A stretch of DNA of 64,000 nucleotides from Streptomyces barkulensis (lineage in GTDB: Bacteria; Actinomycetota; Actinomycetes; Streptomycetales; Streptomycetaceae), in the NCBI RefSeq assembly GCF_002843305.1, contig NZ_PGSG01000059.1:20537-84536 (forward strand). Direction: 5' to 3'. Position numbers and translations under genes: made by a program. The notes under the pieces were generated by a model. It saw nothing but the letters and a program-made list of their open reading frames with translations. It did not search any database and was not told the DNA's origin. This document shows, piece after piece, positions 42,853-50,997 of the stretch (position 1 is the first letter of the stretch; every line of letters begins with the position of its first letter).

Positions 42853-42871
42853 CCGCGGTGCGTCACCGCGG
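42853..42871. terminator. Short hairpin between lysE and nikE ends
   Basis: A 7-bp stem CCGCGGT / ACCGCGG with the nikE stop codon at its loop. Just before it, TGACGGCCCGGGGG is repeated twice in tandem (42818-42847). The pair probably forms a weak bidirectional terminator between the convergent genes. Confidence 0.5.
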
Positions 42872-43570
42872 CAGGAGGGCCTCGAAGTCCACCGTCCTGT
42901 CGCACCAGCGCTCCAGCAGCATCCGGTCGTGGCCGACCGCGAGCAGCGCCGCGCCGTGTTCGCGGCGGTACTCCTCCACGGCGGCGACGAGGGCGGCGGT
43001 GGTGGAGGCGTCGAGCATGGCGGTCATCTCGTCGCAGACCAGCAGCCGGGGGCGCAGGACGAGCGCGCGGGCCAGGCAGGCGCGCTGGAGCTGGCCGTCG
43101 CTGACCTCGTGGGGGCGGCGGGCGAGCAGGTCGCCGCCGAGGCCGACGGAGGCGGCCAGCGCGGGCAGCCGGCCGGGGACCTCGGCCCGGCGGCCGGTGG
43201 CGCGCAGGGGTTCGGCGATCAGGTCGGCGAGGGTCAGGCGCGGGTCGGCGGCGAGGCGGGGCTGCTGGAAGACGACACCGACGGTCGTGCGCAGCTCGCG
43301 GGGGGCGCGGTGGCGGAAGCCGTACGCCGTCCGTCCGGCCAGCCGTACGGTGCCCGCCCGCGGCCGGTGGAGCAGGGCGGCGACGCGGGCCAGGGTGGAT
43401 TTGCCGCATCCGCTGGGGCCGAGCAGCCCGACGGCCTCGCCGTCGCCCACGGTCAGGGACGCCCCGTGCAGTACGGGGGCGCGGCGGTCGTATCCGGCGG
43501 TGACGCCGCGCAGTTCCAGCGCGGGTCCGGGCGCCGGCTCAGGCGTCGGTCCGGATGTCGGTTCAGGCAT
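42863..43570 (-). CDS. nikE: Nickel ABC transporter ATP-binding protein NikE
   Basis: A 235-residue ATPase of the peptide/nickel importer family. Walker A LLGPSGCGKST is near residue 50 and Walker B LLVCDEMTAMLD near 160. The signature reads VSDGQLQRACLARAL, with Asp where the second Gly-containing SGG is usual (LSGGQ becomes VSDGQ), a tolerated variant in this family. It starts with ATG 43570, overlapping nikD by 8 bp. Last gene of the nik operon. Confidence 0.88.
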   Translation of the reverse strand: MPEPTSGPTPEPAPGPALELRGVTAGYDRRAPVLHGASLTVGDGEAVGLLGPSGCGKSTLARVAALLHRPRAGTVRLAGRTAYGFRHRAPRELRTTVGVVFQQPRLAADPRLTLADLIAEPLRATGRRAEVPGRLPALAASVGLGGDLLARRPHEVSDGQLQRACLARALVLRPRLLVCDEMTAMLDASTTAALVAAVEEYRREHGAALLAVGHDRMLLERWCDRTVDFEALLPR

Positions 43571-44546
43571 CGGCGGTCTCCGGGGCGTGGGAGTGCGCGT
43601 GGTGGCAGGCCACCGCTCCGGCGCGGGATCCGGCCAGGGCGGGCACGGCGGCGCAGGCGTCGGTGGCCCGGTCGCAGCGCGGGGCGAAGGCGCAGCCGGC
43701 GGGCAGGCCGTCCAGCTCGGGCGGCATGCCGGGGATGGGGGTGAAGGACCGCTCGGGCAGCGCCTCCAGCAGCCCGCGGGCGTACGGGTGCCGGGGGCCG
43801 GGTGCGCCGAAGAAGTCCGTGGCGTCGGCGAGTTCGACGATGCGTCCGGCGTACATCACCGCGACCCGGTCGGCGATGCGCTCGGCGGCGGCCAGGTCGT
43901 GGGTGATGAGCAGCAGGCCCCGTCCGGCGTCCACGTGGCGGCGCAGTTCGTCCGCGGTGCGGTCCACCAGGTCGCGGTCCAGGCCAGTGGTCGGTTCGTC
44001 GGCGATCAGCAGCGGGGCCTCGCCGACGAGGGCGAGGGCGGTGGCGGCTCGCTGGGCGAGACCGCCGGAGAGCTGGTGCGGGTACCGGTCGAGGTGGTCG
44101 GCGGGGAACGCCGCGCGCTCGGCGGCCGCCTCGGCGGCCCCGCGCGGCTTCGGCCCGGTTGCGCCGGTCAGCTCCCGCACCGTCTCCTCCAGCTGGGAGC
44201 GGACGGTGCGCACGGGGGTGAGGTGTGAGGCGGGACTCTGCGGCACCAGGGCGATACGGCGGCCCCTCACGCGCCGGGCCAGCTCCTTCTCCCCGGCGGT
44301 GAGCAGGTCCAGGCCGTCCAGCAGGGCCGCACCGCCCACCCGGGCGTTGCCGGGCAGCAGCCCCAGCAGCGCGGAGGCCAGCACCGACTTGCCGCAGCCG
44401 CTCTCCCCCACCATCGCCAGGCACTCGCCGGGGGCCAGGTCGAAGGAGACCCCCGTCACGGCGGCGACGGTGCGCCCGCCGCGCAGCGGGAAGCGTACGG
44501 ACAGCTCACGTACGGACAGCTCACGTACGGACAGTTCGGCCGTCAC
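43563..44546 (-). CDS. nikD: Nickel ABC transporter ATP-binding protein NikD
   Basis: A 327-residue ATPase. Walker A VGESGCGKS is near residue 48, signature LSGGLAQRAATALAL near 160, Walker B LLIADEPTTGLD near 180. The C-terminal oligopeptide/dipeptide-transporter extension has three Cys (GCAFAPRCDRATDAC), as in the family. The N terminus carries RELSV repeats made by a 15-bp tandem repeat. The GTG start overlaps the nikC stop. Confidence 0.9.
   Translation of the reverse strand: MTAELSVRELSVRELSVRFPLRGGRTVAAVTGVSFDLAPGECLAMVGESGCGKSVLASALLGLLPGNARVGGAALLDGLDLLTAGEKELARRVRGRRIALVPQSPASHLTPVRTVRSQLEETVRELTGATGPKPRGAAEAAAERAAFPADHLDRYPHQLSGGLAQRAATALALVGEAPLLIADEPTTGLDRDLVDRTADELRRHVDAGRGLLLITHDLAAAERIADRVAVMYAGRIVELADATDFFGAPGPRHPYARGLLEALPERSFTPIPGMPPELDGLPAGCAFAPRCDRATDACAAVPALAGSRAGAVACHHAHSHAPETADA
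44494..44538. repeat. 15-bp tandem repeat at the start of nikD
   Basis: Two perfect copies and one partial copy of CGTACGGACAGCTCA, giving three LSVRE-like units in the first 18 residues of NikD. In-frame; copy number changes would lengthen the N terminus. Confidence 0.88.
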
Positions 44547-45454
44547 AGCGTCAGCTCCGATCGGACGCGCGGGTTGATCCGCTCACGCCAGGCGCCGGCG
44601 AGTCCGGCGATGGCGAGGGTGGGGACGACGATGAACAGGCCCGGCCAGAGGGTGGGCCACCAGGCTCCGGCGAGCAGCGAGCCGCGCGCGGCCTCGGCCA
44701 TGGTGCCGAGGCTGGCCTGGTGGGCGGGGATGCCCAGGCCCAGGAAGGACAGCGCGGACTCGTGCCAGATGGCGTGCGGCACCATCAGCACCGCCGCGAG
44801 CCCGGCCTGCGGCAGGACGCCGGGCAGCAGGTGGCGTACGGCCACCCGCCACCGCGAGGCGCCGCCGGAGATCGCGGCGTCCACGTACGGGCGGTTGCGC
44901 AGGGAGTGGGTCTCGGCCCGGACGATGCGGGCGGTGGACAGCCAGTGAGTGAGGCCGACGGAGGCGATGACCGGCCAGATCCCGGGCCGGAACATGGCCA
45001 CCACGAAGATGCCCAGGAGCAGGTGGGGCACGGAGGCGAAGACGTCCACGATCCGCATCACCAGCCGGTCGGTGCGCCCGCCCAGTGCCCCGGCCAGGCC
45101 GCCGACGGCGATGCCGACGACCGTGGCCGCAAGGGCCGCGACCACGCCGACCAGCAGCGAGACGCGCAGCCCGTGGACGCAGCGCAGCAGCAGGTCGCGG
45201 CCCAGTTCGTCGGTGCCGAAGGGGTGTTCCCAGGAGGGGGGCCGGAGCTTGGCCGCGAGGTCGACGGCCTGCTGGTCCAGGGGGAAGGCCGCCGGCGCCA
45301 GCAGCGCGGCCAGGACGGCGGCGGCGGTCAGGACGGCCGAGACGCGGGCGCGCCGGGCACGGGCGCCCGGCGGACGTCCGGGGCCGCGCCGCGCGGCGGC
45401 GGGGACAGGGGCTTCGGCGGGGGTTTCGGCGGGGGCCGGTGCGGGGGCGGTCAC
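44543..45454 (-). CDS. nikC: Nickel ABC transporter permease NikC
   Basis: A 303-residue permease of the DppC/NikC type. It has a Pro/Ala-rich cytoplasmic N terminus (about 35 residues), then about six membrane segments. The family motifs are HPFGTDELGRDLLLRCVHGLR near residue 75 and the coupling loop YVDAAISGGASRWRVAVRHLLP near 190. GTG 45454 overlaps the nikB stop. Forms the membrane channel with NikB. Confidence 0.9.
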   Translation of the reverse strand: MTAPAPAPAETPAEAPVPAAARRGPGRPPGARARRARVSAVLTAAAVLAALLAPAAFPLDQQAVDLAAKLRPPSWEHPFGTDELGRDLLLRCVHGLRVSLLVGVVAALAATVVGIAVGGLAGALGGRTDRLVMRIVDVFASVPHLLLGIFVVAMFRPGIWPVIASVGLTHWLSTARIVRAETHSLRNRPYVDAAISGGASRWRVAVRHLLPGVLPQAGLAAVLMVPHAIWHESALSFLGLGIPAHQASLGTMAEAARGSLLAGAWWPTLWPGLFIVVPTLAIAGLAGAWRERINPRVRSELTL

Positions 45455-46458
45455 ATCTCCTCCGGGTCGATCCGGGGGTCGGCCAGCACGTAGAGCAGGT
45501 CGGCCAGCAGGTTCCCGGCGAGTACGGCGGCGGTGGCCAGTACGGTCACGGCGGCCAGGAGCGGGAAGTCGGTGGCGGTGGCGGCGCGGACGGTGGCCGA
45601 GGCGATGCCGGGCCAGCTGAAGACGGTCTCCACCAGCAGGGCGCCGGTGATCAGTTCGGGTATGCGGGTGCCGATGAGGGTGAGCACCGGCAGCAGCCCC
45701 GACCGCAGGGCGTGGCCGAGCAGTACGGTGCGCTCGCGCAGGCCGCGGGCGCGGGCGCCGCGCACCGGGTCCTCGTGGAGCGCGTCGGCCACTCCCTGCC
45801 GTACGTACAGGGCGAACCACGGCAGCTGGGAGAGGGCGAGCACGGTCACCGGCAGCGTCAGATGGCGGGCCAGCGAGCCGGCGGTGACGGTGTCCTCGCC
45901 GCTGTCGGTGAGTCCTCCGGCGGGCAGCACGCCGAGCTGGAGGGCGAAGAACCAGACGGCCAGCAGTCCGAGCCAGAACGGCGGGGCGGCCTGGAGGACG
46001 TAGGAGCCGCCGGTGACGCAGCGGTCGAGCCGGCCGCCCCGGCGGCGCGCGGCGGCGACGCCGAGCACGGTGCCGAGCACCACCGCGAGGAGGAACGCGA
46101 GCGCGCACAGCAACACGGACCAGCCCAGGTGTTCGCCGACGACCTGGGCGACCGGCCGGCGCAGGGAGACCGACTGGCCCAGGTCGCCGGTCGCGGCGGA
46201 GGCGAGCCAGCGCCACCACTGCTCGGCGAACGGGCCGTCCAGGGCGAGGTTCTCGCGCAGCCGGTCGAGGGTGTCCTGGGAGGCGCGCAGCCCGGCGCTC
46301 CCGGCGTACTGGCGCACCGGGTCGAAGGGGGAGGCCGCGGCGAGCGCGAAGACGCCGAGGGTCACGGCGGCCAGGACGGGGACGGCGGCCAGCGCCCGCC
46401 GTCCCGCCAGGCGCGCCATCGGGGCCCAGGGCGGGCCCGTGCGCGGTTGCGTCCTCAC
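45451..46458 (-). CDS. nikB: Nickel ABC transporter permease NikB
   Basis: A 335-residue permease of the DppB/NikB type with about six membrane segments, a periplasmic-side loop GLRASQDTLDRLRENLALDGPF, and the coupling loop DPVRGARARGLRERTVLLGHALR near residue 215. GTG 46458 overlaps the nikA stop (GTGA); ATG 46473 is an in-frame alternative that would add five residues. Confidence 0.9.
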   Translation of the reverse strand: MRTQPRTGPPWAPMARLAGRRALAAVPVLAAVTLGVFALAAASPFDPVRQYAGSAGLRASQDTLDRLRENLALDGPFAEQWWRWLASAATGDLGQSVSLRRPVAQVVGEHLGWSVLLCALAFLLAVVLGTVLGVAAARRRGGRLDRCVTGGSYVLQAAPPFWLGLLAVWFFALQLGVLPAGGLTDSGEDTVTAGSLARHLTLPVTVLALSQLPWFALYVRQGVADALHEDPVRGARARGLRERTVLLGHALRSGLLPVLTLIGTRIPELITGALLVETVFSWPGIASATVRAATATDFPLLAAVTVLATAAVLAGNLLADLLYVLADPRIDPEEM

Positions 46459-48053
46459 TTCTTCGGCCGCCATTCCTCGACGTTCCACCAGGGGCCGGTG
46501 CCCAGACCGTGGTCGTGGGGCTCGACCTGGGTGGTGACCTCCTGCCAGGCGTCGTCCATCACGTACACGTGGTCGATGTGGGTGAGGAAGGTGTAGCCGG
46601 GGTTCCGCGCCAGTTCGCGCTGGACGGTGGCGTACGCCTCGGTGCGGGCGGCGCGGTCGTCGGTGCGGCGCGCCTCCTCCAGCGCCCGGTCGACGTCCGC
46701 GTTGTCGTAGGCGGCCATGTTGTTGAAGCCGTCCAGGGCGAGGGAGGAGTGCAGCAGGGGGTAGAGGTCGAAGTCGGGGTCGGCCGGGCTGCCGCCGCCG
46801 GAGAGCACGGCGTCGTCCTTCATGCGCGGCTCGATGACCTCCCAGGTGCCGGACTCGACGGTGATGTCGATGCCGATCTCCTTGGCGTCGGCCGCGTAGG
46901 CCAGGGCGTGCTCCTGGCGCAGCCGGTCGCCGGAGGGGTACCAGAGGGTGAAGGCGGCGCGGCGGCCGTCCCTGCGGCGCACCCCGTCCTCGCCGGCCTT
47001 CCAGCCGGCGTCGTCCAGGATCTCCCGTGCCCCGTCCGGGTCGTGGCGGCGTTCGGTGCCTTCCGCGAACCAGGGGCTGCCGGTGGGCACGGGGCCGTAC
47101 GCGGCCCGGCCGGCGCCGCTGAGCACGCTGTCGACGATCGCCTGCCGGTCGACGGCGGTGTCCAGGGCGCGGCGTACCGCGCGGTCGCCGGTGACGGGGT
47201 TCGCGGTGGGGAGGGTGACGGCGCGGAAGTCCGCGGTCCTCGCCCGGATCACGCGCCGGCCGTCGTCGCCGGCGAAGGTGTCGGCGAGGGCGGGCGGCAG
47301 GACCGCGGCGTCGAGGTCGCCGGAGCGCAGCCGGGTGGCGCGTATGTCGTCGTCCTCGATGACGGCCATGGTGAGCTTCTCCACCTCCGGCGCGCCGCCC
47401 CAGTAGTCGGGGTTGGCCTCGAAGGTGAGCTTCTCGCCGCGGCTCCAGCCGGTGAGGACGTAGGGGCCGGTGCCGACCGGCTCGGTGTTGTAGGGGCCGG
47501 TGTTGACGTCCTGTCCGGCGGCGGTCTCCTTGGAGGCGATGGGCAGCACGGTGCGCTCGGCGAAGGCGGCGTAGGGGTACTTGAGGCGGAAGACGACGGT
47601 GTCCTCGCCCTCGGCGGTGACGCTGTCGAGGGCGTCCAGCTCGCCCCGGGAGGGGTTGTTGGTCCTCTCGTCGAGGATGGTCTCGTAGGTGAAGACCACG
47701 TCCTCGGCGTCGAAGGGCGTGCCGTCGCTGAAGGTCACCCCCTCGCGCAGGGTGTAGGTGTAGGTCCGGCCACCGTCGCCGGTCTCGGGGAGCTTCGCGG
47801 CGAGGGCGGGCCGCAGTTCCATGCCGGTGTCGTGCCGCAGCAGCCCGTCGAAGATCTTGGAGTTGCCGTCCTTGCCGTAGCCGAGCAGGGGGCTGAGGGT
47901 GTCCGGTTCCTGGGCGATGCCGACGACCAGGGAGTCGCCCGTACCGCCGCCCGCGCCGTTTTTCCCGCCGGCCGGCGCGGAGCAGGCCGCCGTTCCGGCC
48001 AGCACCGCGCCGGCCGTCATGGCGGCGGCCGTCCGTGTCATCCGCAGTCCCAT
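46455..48053 (-). CDS. nikA: Nickel-binding lipoprotein NikA (ABC solute-binding protein)
   Basis: A 532-residue solute-binding lipoprotein of the peptide/nickel family. The signal peptide ends in a lipobox-like GTAAC with the Cys near residue 24. The mature domain begins with VVGIAQEPDTLSPLL and has LREGVTFSDGTPFDAEDVVFTYE, the family signature, and YDNADVDRALEEARRTDD near the end. The sequence alone cannot separate nickel from peptide binding. The Nur box directly upstream is the reason for calling it NikA. ATG 48053 follows AGGGGTG. Confidence 0.85.
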   Translation of the reverse strand: MGLRMTRTAAAMTAGAVLAGTAACSAPAGGKNGAGGGTGDSLVVGIAQEPDTLSPLLGYGKDGNSKIFDGLLRHDTGMELRPALAAKLPETGDGGRTYTYTLREGVTFSDGTPFDAEDVVFTYETILDERTNNPSRGELDALDSVTAEGEDTVVFRLKYPYAAFAERTVLPIASKETAAGQDVNTGPYNTEPVGTGPYVLTGWSRGEKLTFEANPDYWGGAPEVEKLTMAVIEDDDIRATRLRSGDLDAAVLPPALADTFAGDDGRRVIRARTADFRAVTLPTANPVTGDRAVRRALDTAVDRQAIVDSVLSGAGRAAYGPVPTGSPWFAEGTERRHDPDGAREILDDAGWKAGEDGVRRRDGRRAAFTLWYPSGDRLRQEHALAYAADAKEIGIDITVESGTWEVIEPRMKDDAVLSGGGSPADPDFDLYPLLHSSLALDGFNNMAAYDNADVDRALEEARRTDDRAARTEAYATVQRELARNPGYTFLTHIDHVYVMDDAWQEVTTQVEPHDHGLGTGPWWNVEEWRPKK

Positions 48054-48084
48054 GGTCCACACCCCTGCTGCTTATAAGTCGTTG

Positions 48085-48101
48085 TTGCAAACAGCTTGCA
48101 A
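48085..48101. promoter_or_regulatory. Nur box upstream of nikABCDE
   Basis: TTGCAA-ACAGC-TTGCAA, an exact match to the published Streptomyces coelicolor Nur consensus (TTGCAA-N5-TTGCAA), 32 nt before the nikA start. Reading leftward, the distal TTGCAA may double as a -35, with TTATAA (48072-48077) as -10 at 18-bp spacing. Nickel-bound Nur, a Fur-family repressor, would shut off nickel uptake here. Confidence 0.85.
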
Positions 48102-48232
48102 TTAAACCGCAGGAGCGCGCCACCCCACCCCCTCCCCCTCTCCGGCCGGACCCGGCGTCCGGCGCTTCGATCACTCTTCGGTCACCCCGTGATCACGAAA
48201 GATCTTCCGAACCGGTTTATCCGAGGCTTCTG

Positions 48233-48244
48233 TGGACTAGACCT
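48233..48244. promoter_or_regulatory. dre-like (DasR-type) site upstream of the orphan sugar-binding gene
   Basis: TGGACTAGACCT matches 10 of 12 positions of the DasR core TGGTCTAGACCA. A second half-like word, TTGGTCT, follows at 48257-48263. The site is 92 nt before the start of the DasA-like gene. DasR is the GntR regulator of aminosugar uptake. Confidence 0.5.
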
Positions 48245-48335
48245 TGACTCCCTGATTGGTCTGCGCCAAAGCTGTGCAGACCCCACGCTCGTTCCCCCCA
48301 CGCCCGTACCGTCGGCAACCTCCCAGGGGACAGCC

Positions 48336-49601
48336 ATGCCCGTCCGTCGCCCTTTCCGCCTCCTCGCGTCCGCCCTGTCCGCCGCACTGCTGCTGAGCGG
48401 CTGCGGTGCCTTCGCCGACACCGGCGACCAGGAGCAGGACCGGACCCTCGACGTCTGGCTGATGCGGGGCAGCCTCTCCGGCGAACTCACCGACGCCGCC
48501 GTCCGGGACTTCGAGCGGCGCAACCCCGGTGTGGAGGTGAAGGTCACCGTCCAGGACTGGCCGGGGATCGACAAGAAGGTCACAGCGGCCCTCGGCTCCG
48601 GCGACGCGCCCGACGTGATCGAGGTGGGCAACACCCAGGTCGCCCAGTACGTGGAGGCCGGCGGGGTCTCCAACCTCACCATCAAGGTCTTCGACCTCGG
48701 CGGCGACCACTGGGTCCCGGGCCTGGAGGAGCCGGGGAAGATCGACGGCTATCAGTACGGCGTCCCCTTCTACGCCGCCAACCGCGTCGTCATCTACCGC
48801 AAGGACCTCTTCGAGCACGCCGGGATCACCCAGCCGCCCACCACCCGCGAGGAGTGGATCGAGACCACCTCCCAGCTCAACCAGCCCGGACGGCAGGGCA
48901 TCTACCTGCCGGGGCAGAACTGGTACGTGCTGGCGGGCTTCATCTGGGACGAGGGCGGCGACCTCGCCGTCGAGCGCAGCGGCCGGTGGGCCGGCACGCT
49001 CGACACCCCCGAGGCGCTGCGCGGCATGGAGTTCTACAAGGAGCTCCAGTCCTACGGCCGGGGCCCCGTCGACTCCGACGAGTCCAGCCCGGAGCAGCGC
49101 GAGTTCTTCGCCGGGAACGAGATCGCCCAGATCATCGACGTGCCCGGCGCCGCGGAGCTGATCGTCGAGAAGAACCCGGAACTGGCGGGCAAGCTCGGCT
49201 TCTTCCCGATCCCCGGAAAGGAAGCGAAGGAGCCGGGCGCGGTCTTCACCGGCGGTTCGGTGCTGATCATCCCCGAGCGGGCCGCCGAGCCGGACGCGGC
49301 GTACTCCTTCGTCAAGCTGCTGACCGGCGAGAAGTGGCAGCGGAAGCTGGCCCAGACGATGAGCGTGGTACCCAACAGCACCGAGCTGGCCGACGCGCTG
49401 GAGGACGACCCCGGTGCCGCGGCGATGGCCGAGGGCGCCCGTAACGGGCGCGCCACCCCCAACTCCCCGCGGTGGGGCCGCCTGGAGGCGGACAACCCGA
49501 TCAAGGCGTACCAGACGCAGGTGCTGCGCGGCGCCGACCCGAAGGCGGCGGCGCGCGAGGCGTCCCGGCGGATCACCGCGATCCTGAGCGGGCGCGGCTG
49601 A
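48336..49601 (+). CDS. Orphan sugar-binding lipoprotein, DasA-like
   Basis: A 421-residue ABC solute-binding lipoprotein. The lipobox LLLSGC gives the modified Cys near residue 24. The mature sequence has LDVWLMRGSLSGELT, VQDWPGIDKKVTAAL, and GDAPDVIEVGNTQVAQYVEAGGV, a pattern I associate with the chitobiose-binding DasA group of Streptomyces. No permease or ATPase genes adjoin it; it may serve the DasBC-MsiK system or another permease encoded elsewhere. AGGGGA lies 6 nt before ATG 48336. A dre-like site upstream agrees with aminosugar control. Substrate remains an inference. Confidence 0.8.
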   Translation: MPVRRPFRLLASALSAALLLSGCGAFADTGDQEQDRTLDVWLMRGSLSGELTDAAVRDFERRNPGVEVKVTVQDWPGIDKKVTAALGSGDAPDVIEVGNTQVAQYVEAGGVSNLTIKVFDLGGDHWVPGLEEPGKIDGYQYGVPFYAANRVVIYRKDLFEHAGITQPPTTREEWIETTSQLNQPGRQGIYLPGQNWYVLAGFIWDEGGDLAVERSGRWAGTLDTPEALRGMEFYKELQSYGRGPVDSDESSPEQREFFAGNEIAQIIDVPGAAELIVEKNPELAGKLGFFPIPGKEAKEPGAVFTGGSVLIIPERAAEPDAAYSFVKLLTGEKWQRKLAQTMSVVPNSTELADALEDDPGAAAMAEGARNGRATPNSPRWGRLEADNPIKAYQTQVLRGADPKAAAREASRRITAILSGRG

Positions 49602-49834
49602 CGCACGGCCGGCCGCGCACCGAACGCCAACCGCGGTCCGCCGACGCCCCGGCGCCCCCGCTCCGCACCGGAGCCGGGTGCCGGAACGGGGGCGCCGGGC
49701 CCGTGACACCGGCGGCGCGGCACCGGGGTCACGGCACCGCGGCCATGTCGCCGGCCGTCACGGGGCGCCGGGCTCGCCGCCCGGGGTCACAGGCCGGGCG
49801 GGGTCACGGGGCCGGGGAGGCGGACGGCCCGGGG
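49602..49834. repeat. Gap with recurring GGGGTCACGG words
   Basis: No gene is visible in these 233 bases. The word GGGGTCACGG or a close variant occurs at about 49725, 49756, 49783, 49800 and 49831, with one reverse copy near 49701 (CCCGTGACACC). Several copies are flanked by complementary CCGG stretches, so multiple small hairpins are possible. It lies between the ends of two convergent genes and may act as a diffuse terminator. Confidence 0.4.
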
Positions 49835-50815
49835 TCAGGCGGACGCCAGACCGCGCCCGCGCAGCCACAGAAGCTGCTCGCGCTGCTGCGAGGAGCGGCC
49901 CCCGGCGTGGTCGCCGAAGTGCCACACCCTGATGTCCTTGTCCTCCCCCGCGTAGCGGTGGTAGGCGGCGAAGACGGTCGACGGCGGGCAGACCGGGTCC
50001 ATCAGCCCCACGCTGAACAGCGCGGGAGTGGTGGCGCGGCGCGCGAAGTGCAGGCCGTCGAAGTAGTTCAGCGTGGCGAAGACGGCCTCGGGGTCGATGC
50101 GCTGGTGCACCCCGAGGTAGTGGGCGATCTCCGGGTACGGGCCGGCCGCGGCCAGTTCGGCGCCGCGCCGGAAATGGCACAGGAAGGGCACGTCCACCAG
50201 CGCCGCCGCCACCTTCTTTGGCGCCAGCCCGGCCACGGCCAGGGCCAGTCCGCCCCCCTGGCTGCCGCCCACGACCACCACCCGGTCCGGGTCCACCACC
50301 GGGTGCTCGCGCACGGCGTCCACGGCGCGCACGCAGTCGGCCATCAGCCGCCGGTAGTAGTGGTGGGCGGGGTCGTCCAGGCCGCGGGTCATGAAACCGC
50401 CGACGTACTGCGGGGTGGTGTCCGGATCCGGGTCGGGGGTGTCGTGGCCCTGCCCCCGGCTGTCGACGACGAGGGTGGCGTAACCGGCCGCGCTCCACAG
50501 CAGGTGCTCGATGTACAGGCCCCGGCCGCCGCTGTAGCCGATGTAGTTGACCACCGCCGGCAGCGGCCCGTCCGCACCGCGCGGCAGGATCAGCCAGGCC
50601 GCGACGGGCTGGCCGTCCCAGCCGGGGAAACGGACGTCGAACACCTCCACGGTGCTCAGCGGCGCGTCCTCGACCCGCCGGTACTCCGCCGGTCCGGACG
50701 CCGCCGCGCGGGCGGCCGTCAGCGTCTTGGACCAGAAGGCGTCGAAGTCCGCGGGCTCGGCCACCTCGGGCCGGTAGGCGCGCAGTTCCTCCAGCGGAAG
50801 ATCGGTCAGCGGCAT
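49835..50815 (-). CDS. Acetyl xylan esterase / cephalosporin-C deacetylase family
   Basis: A 326-residue alpha/beta hydrolase of the AXE1 (CE7) family. It opens with LTDLPLEELRAYRP, then has the RGQGHD motif near residue 119, the nucleophile Ser in VVGGSQGGGLALA near 187, the Asp in GLMDPVCPPST near 274 and the His of FGDHAGG near 303. It removes acetyl groups from xylooligosaccharides and other small esters. No signal peptide; it acts in the cytoplasm on imported sugars. A perfect LacI-type palindrome lies 34 nt upstream of ATG 50815, in line with xylan/sugar regulation. Confidence 0.92.
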   Translation of the reverse strand: MPLTDLPLEELRAYRPEVAEPADFDAFWSKTLTAARAAASGPAEYRRVEDAPLSTVEVFDVRFPGWDGQPVAAWLILPRGADGPLPAVVNYIGYSGGRGLYIEHLLWSAAGYATLVVDSRGQGHDTPDPDPDTTPQYVGGFMTRGLDDPAHHYYRRLMADCVRAVDAVREHPVVDPDRVVVVGGSQGGGLALAVAGLAPKKVAAALVDVPFLCHFRRGAELAAAGPYPEIAHYLGVHQRIDPEAVFATLNYFDGLHFARRATTPALFSVGLMDPVCPPSTVFAAYHRYAGEDKDIRVWHFGDHAGGRSSQQREQLLWLRGRGLASA

Positions 50816-50849
50816 GCGGGTGTCCGTCCCCTCGTAGCGGCAGGCGATA

Positions 50850-50861
50850 GAAAGCGCTTTC
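50850..50861. promoter_or_regulatory. LacI-family operator upstream of the acetyl xylan esterase gene
   Basis: GAAAGCGCTTTC is a perfect 12-bp palindrome, the classical LacI-family operator core of actinobacterial glycan genes. It shares AAGCGCTT with the site before the GH95 gene. The rest of the 182-bp gap holds the promoter of the divergent membrane protein gene. Confidence 0.75.
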
Positions 50862-50997
50862 CCCGGAAGAACCTACGTCCCGCCGGGGCCCCGGTCAACG
50901 CTATCCGCCCCGCCGTGGGCCGGACGGGTCCGGCAGCCCGGTGACATCCGGCCGCGACACGGCCCCGGGCAACCGGCCCCGGCCTAGCGTGGCCCGG

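Noticed and set aside
42863..48053. Calling the operon a dipeptide (dpp) transporter.
   Set aside because: The protein families allow it, but the exact Nur box upstream supports nickel uptake, so nik names were used.
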